From NCBI GenBank assembly GCA_949077355.1, contig CARUQW010000045.1:1-13241 (forward strand): a stretch of 13,241 nt of DNA, in the 5' to 3' direction. Source of the DNA: an uncultured Clostridia bacterium. GTDB taxonomy: Bacteria; Bacillota; Clostridia; TANB77; CAG-508. Positions 5,609 to 13,241 of the stretch are shown here, piece after piece. A model generated the notes under the pieces. It was given only the letters and a program-made list of their open reading frames with translations. It did not search any database and had not been told where the DNA came from. The position numbers and the translations under genes were made by a program. Numbering within the stretch: the stretch's first letter is position 1; each line of letters starts with the position of its first letter.

Positions 5609-8600
5609 TACTTTCTAATCCTTCTTTCATTTTTCTTATGATATCATCTTTTGATTTTTTGTCAATATAGTTGTATACATTATTATTCTGTTTTGTATTA
5701 AATCCACATACTGTTTTGTATTCACAGTATTCACATGGTGTTTTTCCATTTTTATGGTAAGGTTTTAAATCAATTTTTCCACTCAAAATCTCTTTTGCTA
5801 TTTGTTTGATGATATAATCTATATAGTCTTGCAATATTTTGAATTCTTCTTTATCTACGCCATTGGTCCATTTTTCGTTGACAGTTCCTGATGCTGTAAT
5901 AGCCGCTGGTACTAATTTTGAACTTCCAGAAGTTAATGTGTTATCATTCATTTGAATGATTTTGACATCAGCTAAAATTAGCCCTTTCATTCGGAAGTTT
6001 TTTTGAATTAGCTGCTCAATTTCTTCTTCTGTTATTTTTTTATCAGCTTTTATCATTTGCTCTAATAATGAAAAATAAAATACCCCTGCTGGCATGATAT
6101 CTTCTTCTTTGCAAATAGCATCTGAATAGGTAAGTAATTGAATTTGTAATCCTGCATAAACTTCATTTAAATCTATATTTTTACTAGATGATTTATAGTC
6201 GATGATTCTTAAATATTTTCCATCTTCTCCGATTGGCTGTATCAATTCTATCTATTTTTCCTGTAATTTCGACTTTTTTTCCATCTTCTAATGTTAAAAT
6301 AATTGGCTTATATTTTCCTTTTTTACCAAATTCAATTTCTGTTCCTTCAATGGAAAAATCACTGTGAATCAAAGTCTGTATGATATATTTCAATGCTTTA
6401 CTAACAATTCTTTTTAATCGTTTTACTAAAACCTTATATTTGGCAGTTGAACTGAATATAAAATTTTTGCTTAAATGTAAGTTACTATCAATAATTTCAG
6501 ATACCATTTGATCTATTTGCTCTTCTTCTATTTCGCTTAGTGCTAGTCTTTGCTCTCTTATTTGTTCGAAAAATTCATCAATGGTTTCGTGCATAAAAGA
6601 ACCTGTTTCAAAAGTATGAATTTTTAAACTTTCTTTTTCTTTTAGTTTCAATCCATATTGTAAGTAATACGAAAATGGACAACTCCTATATTTTTCTAAT
6701 CGTGATACACTTGTGTTTAATGTATTTCCATATAATTTATCAATATTTTCTGGTTTGATTGACTTAGGTAAATTAGTAAATTCTAATCCTTGCAAATCAT
6801 TTTGTAATTTTTCTTGCCACTGCGTCTTTTTTTTATAATATTGATAAACCTGATACCAAATTTTATCAATCGATTCTTTCTCCCTTAGTCTAGCTATATT
6901 TTCTAGTAATTCTTCATAGGTTACTTGCTCATTTATTATTTCATATTTTTTTTCTATCATATCACTTTTTTCTTGCAAATTTGGATATAACTTTTTTACT
7001 TTATGAATTAACATGGATGGTCTTAATGATTTTCCTTCTTTATCCGATGATGTGTAGGATAGATATACTCTATTTTCTGCTGTTGTGAAAGCTTTATGTA
7101 TATTGAAATTATCTTCATATAATCGTTCCATTGTACCTTTGGCAAGTTCCATTCCATCTTCCTTTAATCGTTCTCTATCAGCATCATCTAAAAAACCTTC
7201 TTCTTTGTTAACACTTGGAAAGCTTCCATCATTTAATCCTATGATAAATACGTCCTTTACTTTGTGGCTTCTTGACCTATCAATATCGCCAAATGTTACT
7301 TGGTCTTGTGTTCCTGGAATTTTTCCCAATTCGCTATTTTTTAATCCCACTCGTAATATTTTGCTATATTGGTCAAGAGTAATGTTGTCATTTCCAAATA
7401 CCAGAACCATTTCATCTAATAGCTCTAATATAATTTTATAACTGGCTACATATTCGTTTGCTAAATCTATCATGCCATTTTCTTCTAGTTCTCCGTATTT
7501 TCTGTGTTATTTTTTCTTCTATTTTTTGTTCTTGCAAATGTCCATAGATACATTTTGTTATATTTTCTACTGTTTTATTTTGATTCATTTTTTCTTTTAA
7601 TTCTAAAATTGGTTCAACAATTTGTTTTCTTAATTGATTGTATCTTTCAATTTTTTGTTTTTTTTCTTCTTTTTCCATTTCATAAACAAATTCTTTTTTC
7701 CATTTATTTTGTTTGATTCCCCATTTGTTACAATAGTTTTCTAATTCAAATATTTCATCTAATTCAATTTCTAAAAATCCTAATTTTAGATAATTAAATA
7801 CAGATTCTGTTGAAAAATTTTTGTTCATTACTTCTAACAGAGCCAACATATATTGAATGATAATATTTTGATTGACATCTCTTTTTTCATCGATAAATAC
7901 TGGTATTTTGTATTTTGAAAAAATAGCCCTTACTAAAGAAGCATATTCATCTATATTTTTGGTTATGATTGCTATATCTTTATATCTTCTATTTTCATTT
8001 TTGACTAGATTTGTAATTTTTTTTGCTATGTTTTCTATTTCAGAATACGGATTTTGAGCTAAAAATAGCTCTATGTTTTCCACATTTTTTTCATATTTTG
8101 TGGATTTATGATTGTTTATATTTTCACTTAAATGCTGCAACTCTTCACTTTTAAAACGATATTGCTCATTCAAATGAACGGGTTCTTCGAATAGAAAGTT
8201 ATTTTCATTGACTAAATTCCAAATCTTTGCAATTGTTGTTTTGTTTGAATAATAAATATCGATATCTGGATTCGTATTGGTATTTAAATCATTTGTACAA
8301 ATTGTGATATTCACTTGTTTAGCAAGTTTGATAAATTTTTCAATCACAGTATATTCTTGTTTCGTAAAACCTGCAAACTCATCAAAATAAAGAATGGCAT
8401 TTTGAATCAAATCTGTTTCTTCTATATGTTCTGCAAGTATTGTTAATAAATCTGCTTCTTCTATATATTTTCCTTCGATTTGTTCTTGAAATTTTTCATA
8501 AATGAGTATAATATCTTTTAATTTCGTTTTCAGATAAGTATCTTCTATTTTTCCCATTTCCTTTTTTAAATCTTCTATAAGAATTCCATGTTTTTTGAAT

Positions 8601-8968
8601 TCTGTTATGGCATTCATACATAAATCTATGTTTTCTTCTGATTTTCCTAAAAATTTTAATTCTTTTTTATATTGATTTAAAATCGAGTAAATTAACATCG
8701 CTTTTCCTTGCTTTGTTAAATGAGTTTTACTACTTCCACCAACTTCATTTAAAACTCTATATGCCATTCTGCTTAAAGTTACTACTTCTGCATTGATAAC
8801 AGCATGGTTTTGAATCGTTTTCATCAACTTTGTTTCTGCTGTAAATGAAAACTGCTCTGGTGTTATCATATATATTTTCTTTTCTTTTGGTATCTGATTG
8901 GCTATTTCTTGAAAACAATACTTACTTTTTCCACTCCCTGGTTTTCCATATATGATTCTTAGTCCCAT
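5592..8968 (-). CDS. addB: AddB helicase-nuclease subunit, read through two +1 shifts at CGG
   Basis: AddB is the second subunit of the AddAB enzyme, which resects double-strand breaks for recombination. Joined, it is 1124 aa, close to the usual ~1150. The Walker A motif GKPGSGKS is at 8-15. The first shift, at CGG 7495-7493 after 491 codons, restores IGELEENGMIDLANEY. The second, at CGG 6231-6229, falls between GKIDRID and IIDYKSS, the two halves of the RecB-type nuclease site. It restores NGEDGKYLRIIDYKS. The Fe-S cysteines C763, C1078, C1081 and C1087 are all present, and the last three have the 3/6 spacing of B. subtilis AddB. The start at 8968 has GGAGG at 8975-8979. Without both shifts the nuclease and Fe-S domain are lost. 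No addA follows; pgeF does. Three independent fragments of a decayed gene are less likely, since every motif is intact. Confidence 0.92.
6229..6231 (-). other. Proposed +1 recoding site 2 in addB, inside the nuclease motif
   Basis: Frame zero reads GCC AAT CGG AGA AGA. Dropping the C gives GCC AAT GGA GAA GAT GGA, which encodes A-N-G-E-D-G, leading into KYLRIIDYKS. The site is CGGA. The codon before it (AAT) is unlike those at the other four sites. Confidence 0.72.
7493..7495 (-). other. Proposed +1 recoding site 1 in addB
   Basis: Frame zero reads CAG AAA ATA CGG AGA ACT AGA. Dropping the C gives ATA GGA GAA CTA GAA GAA, which encodes I-G-E-L-E-E, followed by NGMIDLANEYVASYK as expected for AddB. 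The site is CGGA, again followed by G. Confidence 0.75.
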
Positions 8969-8993
8969 TTTTTTCCTCCATTTTTTCGTTTTT

Positions 8994-9022
8994 ATTGTAT
9001 ACGAAATTCAAAAAAATAGCAA
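8994..9022 (-). promoter_or_regulatory. Promoter of the addB-pgeF-ldc-udg series
   Basis: On the minus strand TTGCTA (9022-9017) and TACAAT (8999-8994) are 17 bp apart, about 25 bp before the addB start. It diverges from the phosphatase promoter in a 146-bp gap. It is the only clear promoter I found for the four genes. Confidence 0.6.
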
Positions 9023-9048
9023 GGCTTCAAGTTTATCTTTGGATTTTA

Positions 9049-9077
9049 TTGAAAATAGGTAGTTTTTATGATACTAT
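9049..9077 (+). promoter_or_regulatory. Promoter of the histidine phosphatase gene
   Basis: TTGAAA (9049-9054) is followed after 17 bp by TACTAT (9072-9077), with an extended -10 TG at 9069-9070. GGGAG at 9103-9107 is the ribosome binding site for ATG 9115. Confidence 0.65.
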
Positions 9078-9114
9078 ACTTTCGTAAAATAAATTTATTG
9101 TTGGGAGAATTTTA

Positions 9115-9648
9115 ATGAAATTATATGTAATTAGACACGGATTGACAAAGTGTAATGTTGAAAAAAAATATAATGGAAAATTGGATGAAGATATCAATGA
9201 AACAGGTATACAGCAAGCTCAAAAAGCACAGCAAATAGTTAAAAATTTAGATATTGATTTAATTATTTGTTCCCCCTTATTAAGAACTAGGCATACTTGC
9301 CATATTGTAAATGCAAATCATGTGCCAGTCATTCTTGATTGTCGAATTGAAGAAAGAGATTGTGGTATCTATACAGGTAAAGAACTTGGAGAATTTTATG
9401 ATACAGATTATTGGAATTACTATTCTAACAAAAAAGTAGAAGGATTAGAAAGTATTCAAGATTTGTTCACAAGAATTGGAAATTTTCTAGATGAAATTAA
9501 AGAAAAATATAAAGATAAAAACGTTCTTTTAGTAACTCATGGTGGAGTAGCACGAGCAATCTATTTTTATTTTAATGAATTGCCAAAAGATGGCATGATA
9601 CAAAAATTTGGAGCTAGTAATTGTGAAATTACGGAATATGAAATGTAA
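9115..9648 (+). CDS. Histidine phosphatase family (phosphoglycerate mutase-like) protein
   Basis: This 177-aa protein belongs to the histidine phosphatase superfamily, in which a histidine is phosphorylated during phosphate removal or transfer. The motif IRHG places the nucleophile at His8. Arg57 lies in SPLLRTRHT, Glu80 in the EERDCG segment is a candidate acid, and His142 is in VTHGG. The length suits cytoplasmic phosphatases such as GpmB-, CobC- or PhoE-like enzymes, and the substrate cannot be read from the sequence. ATG 9115 has GGGAG 7 nt upstream. It is monocistronic, diverges from addB and converges on the DUF2207 gene with a shared terminator. The two CGG triplets (CAC GGA and ACG GAA) are out of phase. 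Confidence 0.88.
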   Translation: MKLYVIRHGLTKCNVEKKYNGKLDEDINETGIQQAQKAQQIVKNLDIDLIICSPLLRTRHTCHIVNANHVPVILDCRIEERDCGIYTGKELGEFYDTDYWNYYSNKKVEGLESIQDLFTRIGNFLDEIKEKYKDKNVLLVTHGGVARAIYFYFNELPKDGMIQKFGASNCEITEYEM

Positions 9649-9686
9649 AAAAGGAAGTAAGCATGACTTACTTCCTCTTTTTCTTT
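9647..9686. terminator. Bidirectional terminator between the phosphatase and DUF2207 genes
   Basis: The stem AGGAAGTAAG (9652-9661) pairs perfectly with CTTACTTCCT (9667-9676) around a CATGA loop. A T-rich tail follows on the plus strand (9677-9686), and a run of A at 9647-9652 provides the tail on the minus strand. It lies just after the phosphatase stop (9648). It also lies just after the TAG at 9698-9700 that ends DUF2207 if the +1 shift is used. Confidence 0.85.
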
Positions 9687-9697
9687 ATCCAATTTTC

Positions 9698-11849
9698 CTA
9701 GAAGGCCCCTCCGCCTCCGTCCAGATCCTCCTCCACCAGAAAATCCGCCTCCACCAGAGAAGCCTCCGCCTCCTCCGCTTGAAAATCCATCCGAATCTCC
9801 ACTAAAGGCACTTTCTGCCATAGCAGAAAACATCTTTCCAGTTGCTCTTCCATAACTTCTCATAAATATTCTATCCAAACTTGCTTCGTTATAGAACAAG
9901 TAATAATCTGACAAAATAAATTGGGTAAATAATTGATTATCTATCAATGCAGTTAAATCATCATCCATATATAATCCTTTGATTCTCTTGATAATTTTAT
10001 TTGCCACTCCAAAACTAACAGCATAACTTAAATATTGTTCCCACAATACCACTTGTTCTATATCTCTGTCTTCCATCATAGAATAATTTTCGATTTTGTC
10101 TTTCAAAGTATTTAATTTGCTAAAATCTTCTATCATGATTGCATTATTTTTTAGCATTAAATTATCGGTTAATATTAAAATGGTTGCAATTGAAATTAAA
10201 ATTTCATCTGCTACAATATATTTTACTGGTGAGAAAATTGCAGTCAACAAAATGATAATTCCAAAAAGTACAACTAGACTAATGGTTGTTGTTACTATTT
10301 TCTGTCCACTTACTCGCTGTACAGTTTTATTAATCTTATGCCTTATGATAATAATTAAATTAATTGGCAAATATAAGATTCCTATCAAAAAAGGAAGTAA
10401 GACTATTGCATAAGCTCCAAAAGCAGCTAAAAGTCTGGAGGATGTTTGCTCATTATACACATTAAATCCATTGAACATAATATGTTTTGCAATTACTATT
10501 ATACTTAGAATAAATAGAAATACGTTAAATCCTCTAATAATTAATGGTACTTTTGCTTGATTGGCTCCTTTTTGTGCTAAATTAGCTTCTACTAGTTGAT
10601 TTAGTTGTTTGAATTTTTTATTCGCATCTTTTTCTTTTGGCATTTCTTTCAATCGGTCTGTTAAATGTACCAATTCCTTTGTCCCAAATACCCAGTCATA
10701 GACATATTTTTCTATGCTGTCCATCTGATTTTCTAATTCTTTATTCTTGCTAATGATATAAGCATAGTTATCTTTTTTTATCGCTTGGCTTCTAATTTCC
10801 AATTTTATAATCTTTTTGTTAATTAATCCTAAGATAACAGCAATGATATCTCTTGCTAGAATGGTTCTACTTCCTTGAATACAACCTGCTAGCATCGGAT
10901 TATATTTTTGGAATAATTCTTCTTCCTCTATATTAGATACTACATATTTCTTGTCTTTTTCATAAATTAGCATCAAAATAATCCAATATACTAATAAGCA
11001 AATAGCAAAGACAATGATTTTCCAAGTGAATGCATTTTTTTCTTCTTTATTTTCGATAATTGCATTTTCATCTTTATGTACCAAGTCTCTTGCTACTAAA
11101 TGAGACATTTTTTTACTATTTGCAATGTTACTATTGTCAAATAAAACCCTTGCTGCTACATATTGTCCTGGCTTTACATCTTGTACTTTAAAATTAGCAT
11201 GTGTATTATCCACAATCTTTGATTTTCCATTGTATGGTCCATGTCCCCATATTTCTATTTTGCTTTGGTTTTGTGGTAAATAGATATCAATGTTCAATTT
11301 TTGGATGGTTACGGCCCATGCTCCACCAATAAAATTGTAATATAATTCTCCTACATCTTCATGCTTTACACATACATTTTCTAAAGTATAATCCATTTTA
11401 AATTTCTTTGTTGTATTGGTCGATGGTGAATATGCTCGAATTTGTTGTATTCCTTTTTGTTTATCAATGGTATACACTTGTGAATTTCCATTCCTAGCTT
11501 GCTTTACTTGTTGAAATGGTATTTCCTTGCCATTATTGATTAGCGAAACACTGTTTATTTTTACATTGGTAGCATTATAAAACTTGTCTTCTAGTAAACT
11601 TCCTGATGCAGCCTCTTTGCGCTCTGCATCTTCTAAATTATAGGGAATATCAATATAAATTCCATTATAGTGTCCACTGAATTGATACGTTATTTCTTGT
11701 TTTACATTTAATGAACCATCTTGCTGCACAGTTGCCTGTATATCCATATTTTCTATGCTATAGCTCTCTGCTTGTACGTTCCTACTTCCTAGAAGAAGCA
11801 TTAAAGCTATTCCTAACATACTTATTATTAATTTGATTCTTTTTTTCAT
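9698..11849 (-). CDS. DUF2207 membrane protein, read through one +1 shift at CGG
   Basis: This DUF2207 (YciQ-like) protein has unknown function. Joined, it is 716 aa. Residues 1-27 form a signal peptide ending near VQA. An extracellular domain of about 245 residues follows, containing YNGIYIDIPY, typical of the family. A membrane segment lies at about 275-295 and further hydrophobic segments at about 430-550. The C-terminus is a Gly-Ser-Phe-rich tail. After 710 codons the frame meets CGG (9719-9717). Skipping the C gives GGGGAF and a stop at 9700-9698, the usual end of these proteins. The zero frame would instead add about 50 unrelated residues, running through the terminator and into the antisense of the phosphatase gene. 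The start ATG overlaps the stop of the 123-aa gene (ATGA), which makes it third in the ogg operon. The role is unknown. Confidence 0.88.
9717..9719 (-). other. Proposed +1 recoding site near the end of the DUF2207 gene
   Basis: Frame zero reads TCT GGA CGG AGG CGG AGG. Dropping the first C gives TCT GGA GGA GGC GGA GGG GCC TTC TAG, so the glycine run continues and stops right before the terminator. The site is CGGA, followed by G. The local G-rich repeat makes a sequence error more plausible here than at the other four sites. Confidence 0.7.
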
Positions 11850-12217
11850 CTTACGTTTTCCCCTATCATTTCTATTAATTGGTTAATTTCTTGTTTTTCT
11901 TTTTCCATTACTTTCCCATCATGTTTATCGCCATAATCCTCTATAAAATCTATCATTTCAAAGTAAGCTTCTAAATAATCTTTTTGCTTTATATTATAGA
12001 TTACTAATTCTTTTGTTCTTTGTTGTCTTTTACTTAATTCATATTCATCATTTTTACATTTCATATTTTCTAGTATTTCTTTAATTTGCATGATTTTCTT
12101 TTTTATTATTTCTTTTCTTTCTTCTTCTGATACATGTCTGATATAATCTGGTAATTGCATTTTTTCTAGTAATTGGTCTCGATTTTCTTTAGAAGTTTTT
12201 CTTTTGAATAGATTCAC
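11846..12217 (-). CDS. Conserved-operon hypothetical protein, 123 aa
   Basis: I do not recognise this protein. It is highly charged, rich in Lys and Glu, and predicted mostly helical, with no signal peptide, membrane segment or cysteine pair. Segments such as SEEERKEIIKKKIMQIKEIL may form a coiled coil. The start is taken as GTG 12217, with GGAGGAG at 12224-12230 about 6 nt upstream. The in-frame TTG at 12232 overlaps that Shine-Dalgarno site and is unlikely. It overlaps the ogg stop by GTGA and the DUF2207 start by ATGA, so the three genes are tightly coupled in translation. The coupling suggests it works with, or is made in proportion to, the DUF2207 membrane protein, but no function can be read from it. 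Confidence 0.8.
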   Translation of the reverse strand: MNLFKRKTSKENRDQLLEKMQLPDYIRHVSEEERKEIIKKKIMQIKEILENMKCKNDEYELSKRQQRTKELVIYNIKQKDYLEAYFEMIDFIEDYGDKHDGKVMEKEKQEINQLIEMIGENVR

Positions 12218-13080
12218 TTTTCTCTCCTCCAATAAAATAAATATTGTTGTGCCATTCCTGCTAGGTCTCCAAATTTTTCGGTTGCTATTTTTTCAATTTG
12301 CTTTTTGCTTACTTTGGCCTCATCTTGTTGTTTTATGTATAAATCGTTCATGACTCTTCTGACCCATACATCAATTGGAAAAACTTCTAATCTTTTTAAG
12401 GTTGAAAATAATAAAATGCAATCTGCTACTTTAGGTCCGATTCCAGATAAGCTTAATAATTGTTCTCTTACTTCAAAAGTATTTGGATTTTGTTTTATTT
12501 CTTCTAAATCTACTTGTTTTGTTAATACCATTTGTGTTGTTTCATAAATTCTTTTATCTCTAAATCCTAATCCTAAATTCCTGTATTCTTGAATGGTAAC
12601 TTCTTTTAATTGTTCTGGAGTTGGAAATGTATAATAATCTTTTCCTTCCCATGTTATTTTATCTCCATATTTTTTGGATAATCGTTCTATAATTCCTTTT
12701 ATTCTAGGAATATTGTTATTCGCTGAAATAATGAATGATACAATGGTTTCCCATAAGTCTTGATTTAACAGGCGTATTCCTTCTCCATATTGTATACTCG
12801 TTTTCATGTTTTCATCAATTTGTGCTAATTTTTGTTTTATTTTCTTATAGTCTCGATTTAAGTCAAAGTATTCTTCTACTGTTTTTTGTATGTCATTTTG
12901 ACAAATTCCTTCTATTGTAATTTTATCATTTTCTTTTTTTATGTTTAAGACATTTTTCCCAAATACTCCTGTATAACTTCCGTCTTCTTGTAGATTCCAT
13001 CGAAAGCATTGTCCACATTCAAAGATGTCTTTTAATTCAAATGAGTCTATATTTTGTAGTACTATTTTTTGTTTTTTCAT
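12214..13080 (-). CDS. ogg: 8-oxoguanine DNA glycosylase (OGG1 type)
   Basis: This 288-aa protein removes 8-oxoguanine from DNA and nicks the strand in base-excision repair. The N-terminal OGG domain carries CGQCFRWN at 22-29. The helix-hairpin-helix-GPD domain holds SGIGPKVADC at 212-221, with catalytic Lys217, and PIDVWVRR at 236-242, with catalytic Asp237. FIISANNNIPRI at 116-127 is also typical. Length matches the bacterial OGG1-like enzymes known from Clostridium. ATG 13080 has AGGAGA just upstream, at about 13086-13090. It is first of three coupled genes (ogg, 123-aa protein, DUF2207) behind a near-consensus promoter. Its two CGG triplets (ATC GGA and GAC GGA) are out of phase. An alternative assignment to AlkA-type glycosylases is less likely because of the OGG N-domain. 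Confidence 0.93.
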   Translation of the reverse strand: MKKQKIVLQNIDSFELKDIFECGQCFRWNLQEDGSYTGVFGKNVLNIKKENDKITIEGICQNDIQKTVEEYFDLNRDYKKIKQKLAQIDENMKTSIQYGEGIRLLNQDLWETIVSFIISANNNIPRIKGIIERLSKKYGDKITWEGKDYYTFPTPEQLKEVTIQEYRNLGLGFRDKRIYETTQMVLTKQVDLEEIKQNPNTFEVREQLLSLSGIGPKVADCILLFSTLKRLEVFPIDVWVRRVMNDLYIKQQDEAKVSKKQIEKIATEKFGDLAGMAQQYLFYWRREK

Positions 13081-13107
13081 GTTTTTCTCCTATTTTTTAA
13101 TAAGTTC

Positions 13108-13136
13108 ATTATACTATATTCTTTTCTTGGTTTCAA
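13108..13136 (-). promoter_or_regulatory. Promoter of the ogg operon
   Basis: On the minus strand TTGAAA (13136-13131) and a perfect TATAAT (13113-13108) are separated by 17 bp, about 28 bp before the ogg start codon. Confidence 0.82.
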
Positions 13137-13197
13137 TTCTATTTTTAAGAATTTGAAGTGAAAAATTTTTAAGTTTTGTTTATTTTATAGTAATTAT

Positions 13198-13221
13198 CCC
13201 CCGGCTTAGCCGGGGGCTTTT
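13198..13221 (+). terminator. Strong GC-rich terminator hairpin, gene not visible
   Basis: CCCCCGGC (13198-13205) pairs perfectly with GCCGGGGG (13209-13216) around TTA, followed by CTTTTT. In such AT-rich DNA this 8-bp all-GC stem stands out. The T-tract follows on the plus strand, yet no plus-strand gene precedes it within the window. It could end an unseen small RNA or be a repeat-type palindrome. Confidence 0.6.
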
Positions 13222-13241
13222 TATCTTACGCCTAAAAGGCT

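Noticed and set aside
2896..8968. Calling udg, ldc and addB pseudogenes
   Set aside because: Each has exactly one extra base per break, always the C of a zero-frame CGG, and no other damage: motifs, ligands and lengths are intact. Random decay would give varied indels, stops and lost residues.
9567..9697. Zero-frame C-terminal extension of DUF2207 (RRRRGLLGKLDKEKEE onward)
   Set aside because: It runs through a terminator and into the antisense of the phosphatase gene, and replaces the usual glycine-rich end. The shifted frame stops cleanly at 9698.
3281..9719. prfB-type programmed shift using an upstream Shine-Dalgarno sequence and slippery P-site codon
   Set aside because: The five preceding codons share no slippery pattern and no consistent upstream SD-like element is present. 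GGAG overlaps four sites only because glycine is followed by a G-starting codon.

Overview
The window reads like the chromosome of an uncultured, very AT-rich member of the Bacillota (Clostridia-like). Coding is dense, promoters are near-perfect sigma-A type (TTGACA/TTGAAA, 17 bp, TATAAT), Shine-Dalgarno sites are strong (GGAGG), and the gene set is clostridial: AddB, OGG-type glycosylase, PgeF, family-4 uracil-DNA glycosylase, S66 carboxypeptidase and a DUF2207 membrane protein. No rRNA, tRNA, CRISPR array or phage module is visible.

Layout. 1-152 (minus) is the start of a repeat-containing coiled-coil gene that runs off the window. 391-1491 (plus) is an uncharacterised HExxH protein, divergent from it. 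A convergent terminator (1494-1536) separates it from a GltD-like oxidoreductase (1515-2795, minus), which has its own promoter. Upstream of that on the minus strand lie udg (2896-3439), an S66 LD-carboxypeptidase (3502-4423), pgeF (4766-5608) and addB (5592-8968), in transcription order addB-pgeF-ldc-udg. A 329-bp palindromic element sits between pgeF and ldc, and a small REP-like hairpin sits between ldc and udg. A histidine phosphatase (9115-9648, plus) diverges from addB. A second minus-strand operon, ogg, a 123-aa protein and DUF2207 (13080 down to 9698), ends at a shared terminator. An orphan GC-rich terminator hairpin closes the window.

The main observation concerns decoding. Four conserved genes (udg, ldc, addB with two sites, DUF2207) look frameshifted when read conventionally. 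At all five break points the zero-frame codon is CGG. Skipping its C and reading on from GGN (glycine) restores a full-length, family-typical protein each time: 180, 306, 1124 and 716 aa. By my count the roughly nineteen other CGG triplets on coding strands all straddle two codons, so no gene here uses CGG as an ordinary codon. This suggests that CGG is unassigned in this organism and acts as a +1 frameshift or quadruplet (CGGN) signal. I annotate these genes as intact recoded CDSs, not pseudogenes. Systematic sequence error is the main competing explanation.

By function, the addB cluster and the ogg operon hold DNA repair genes (AddB, UDG, OGG) mixed with nucleoside and cell-wall salvage enzymes. 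All of this is inferred from sequence motifs read by eye, with no database search.
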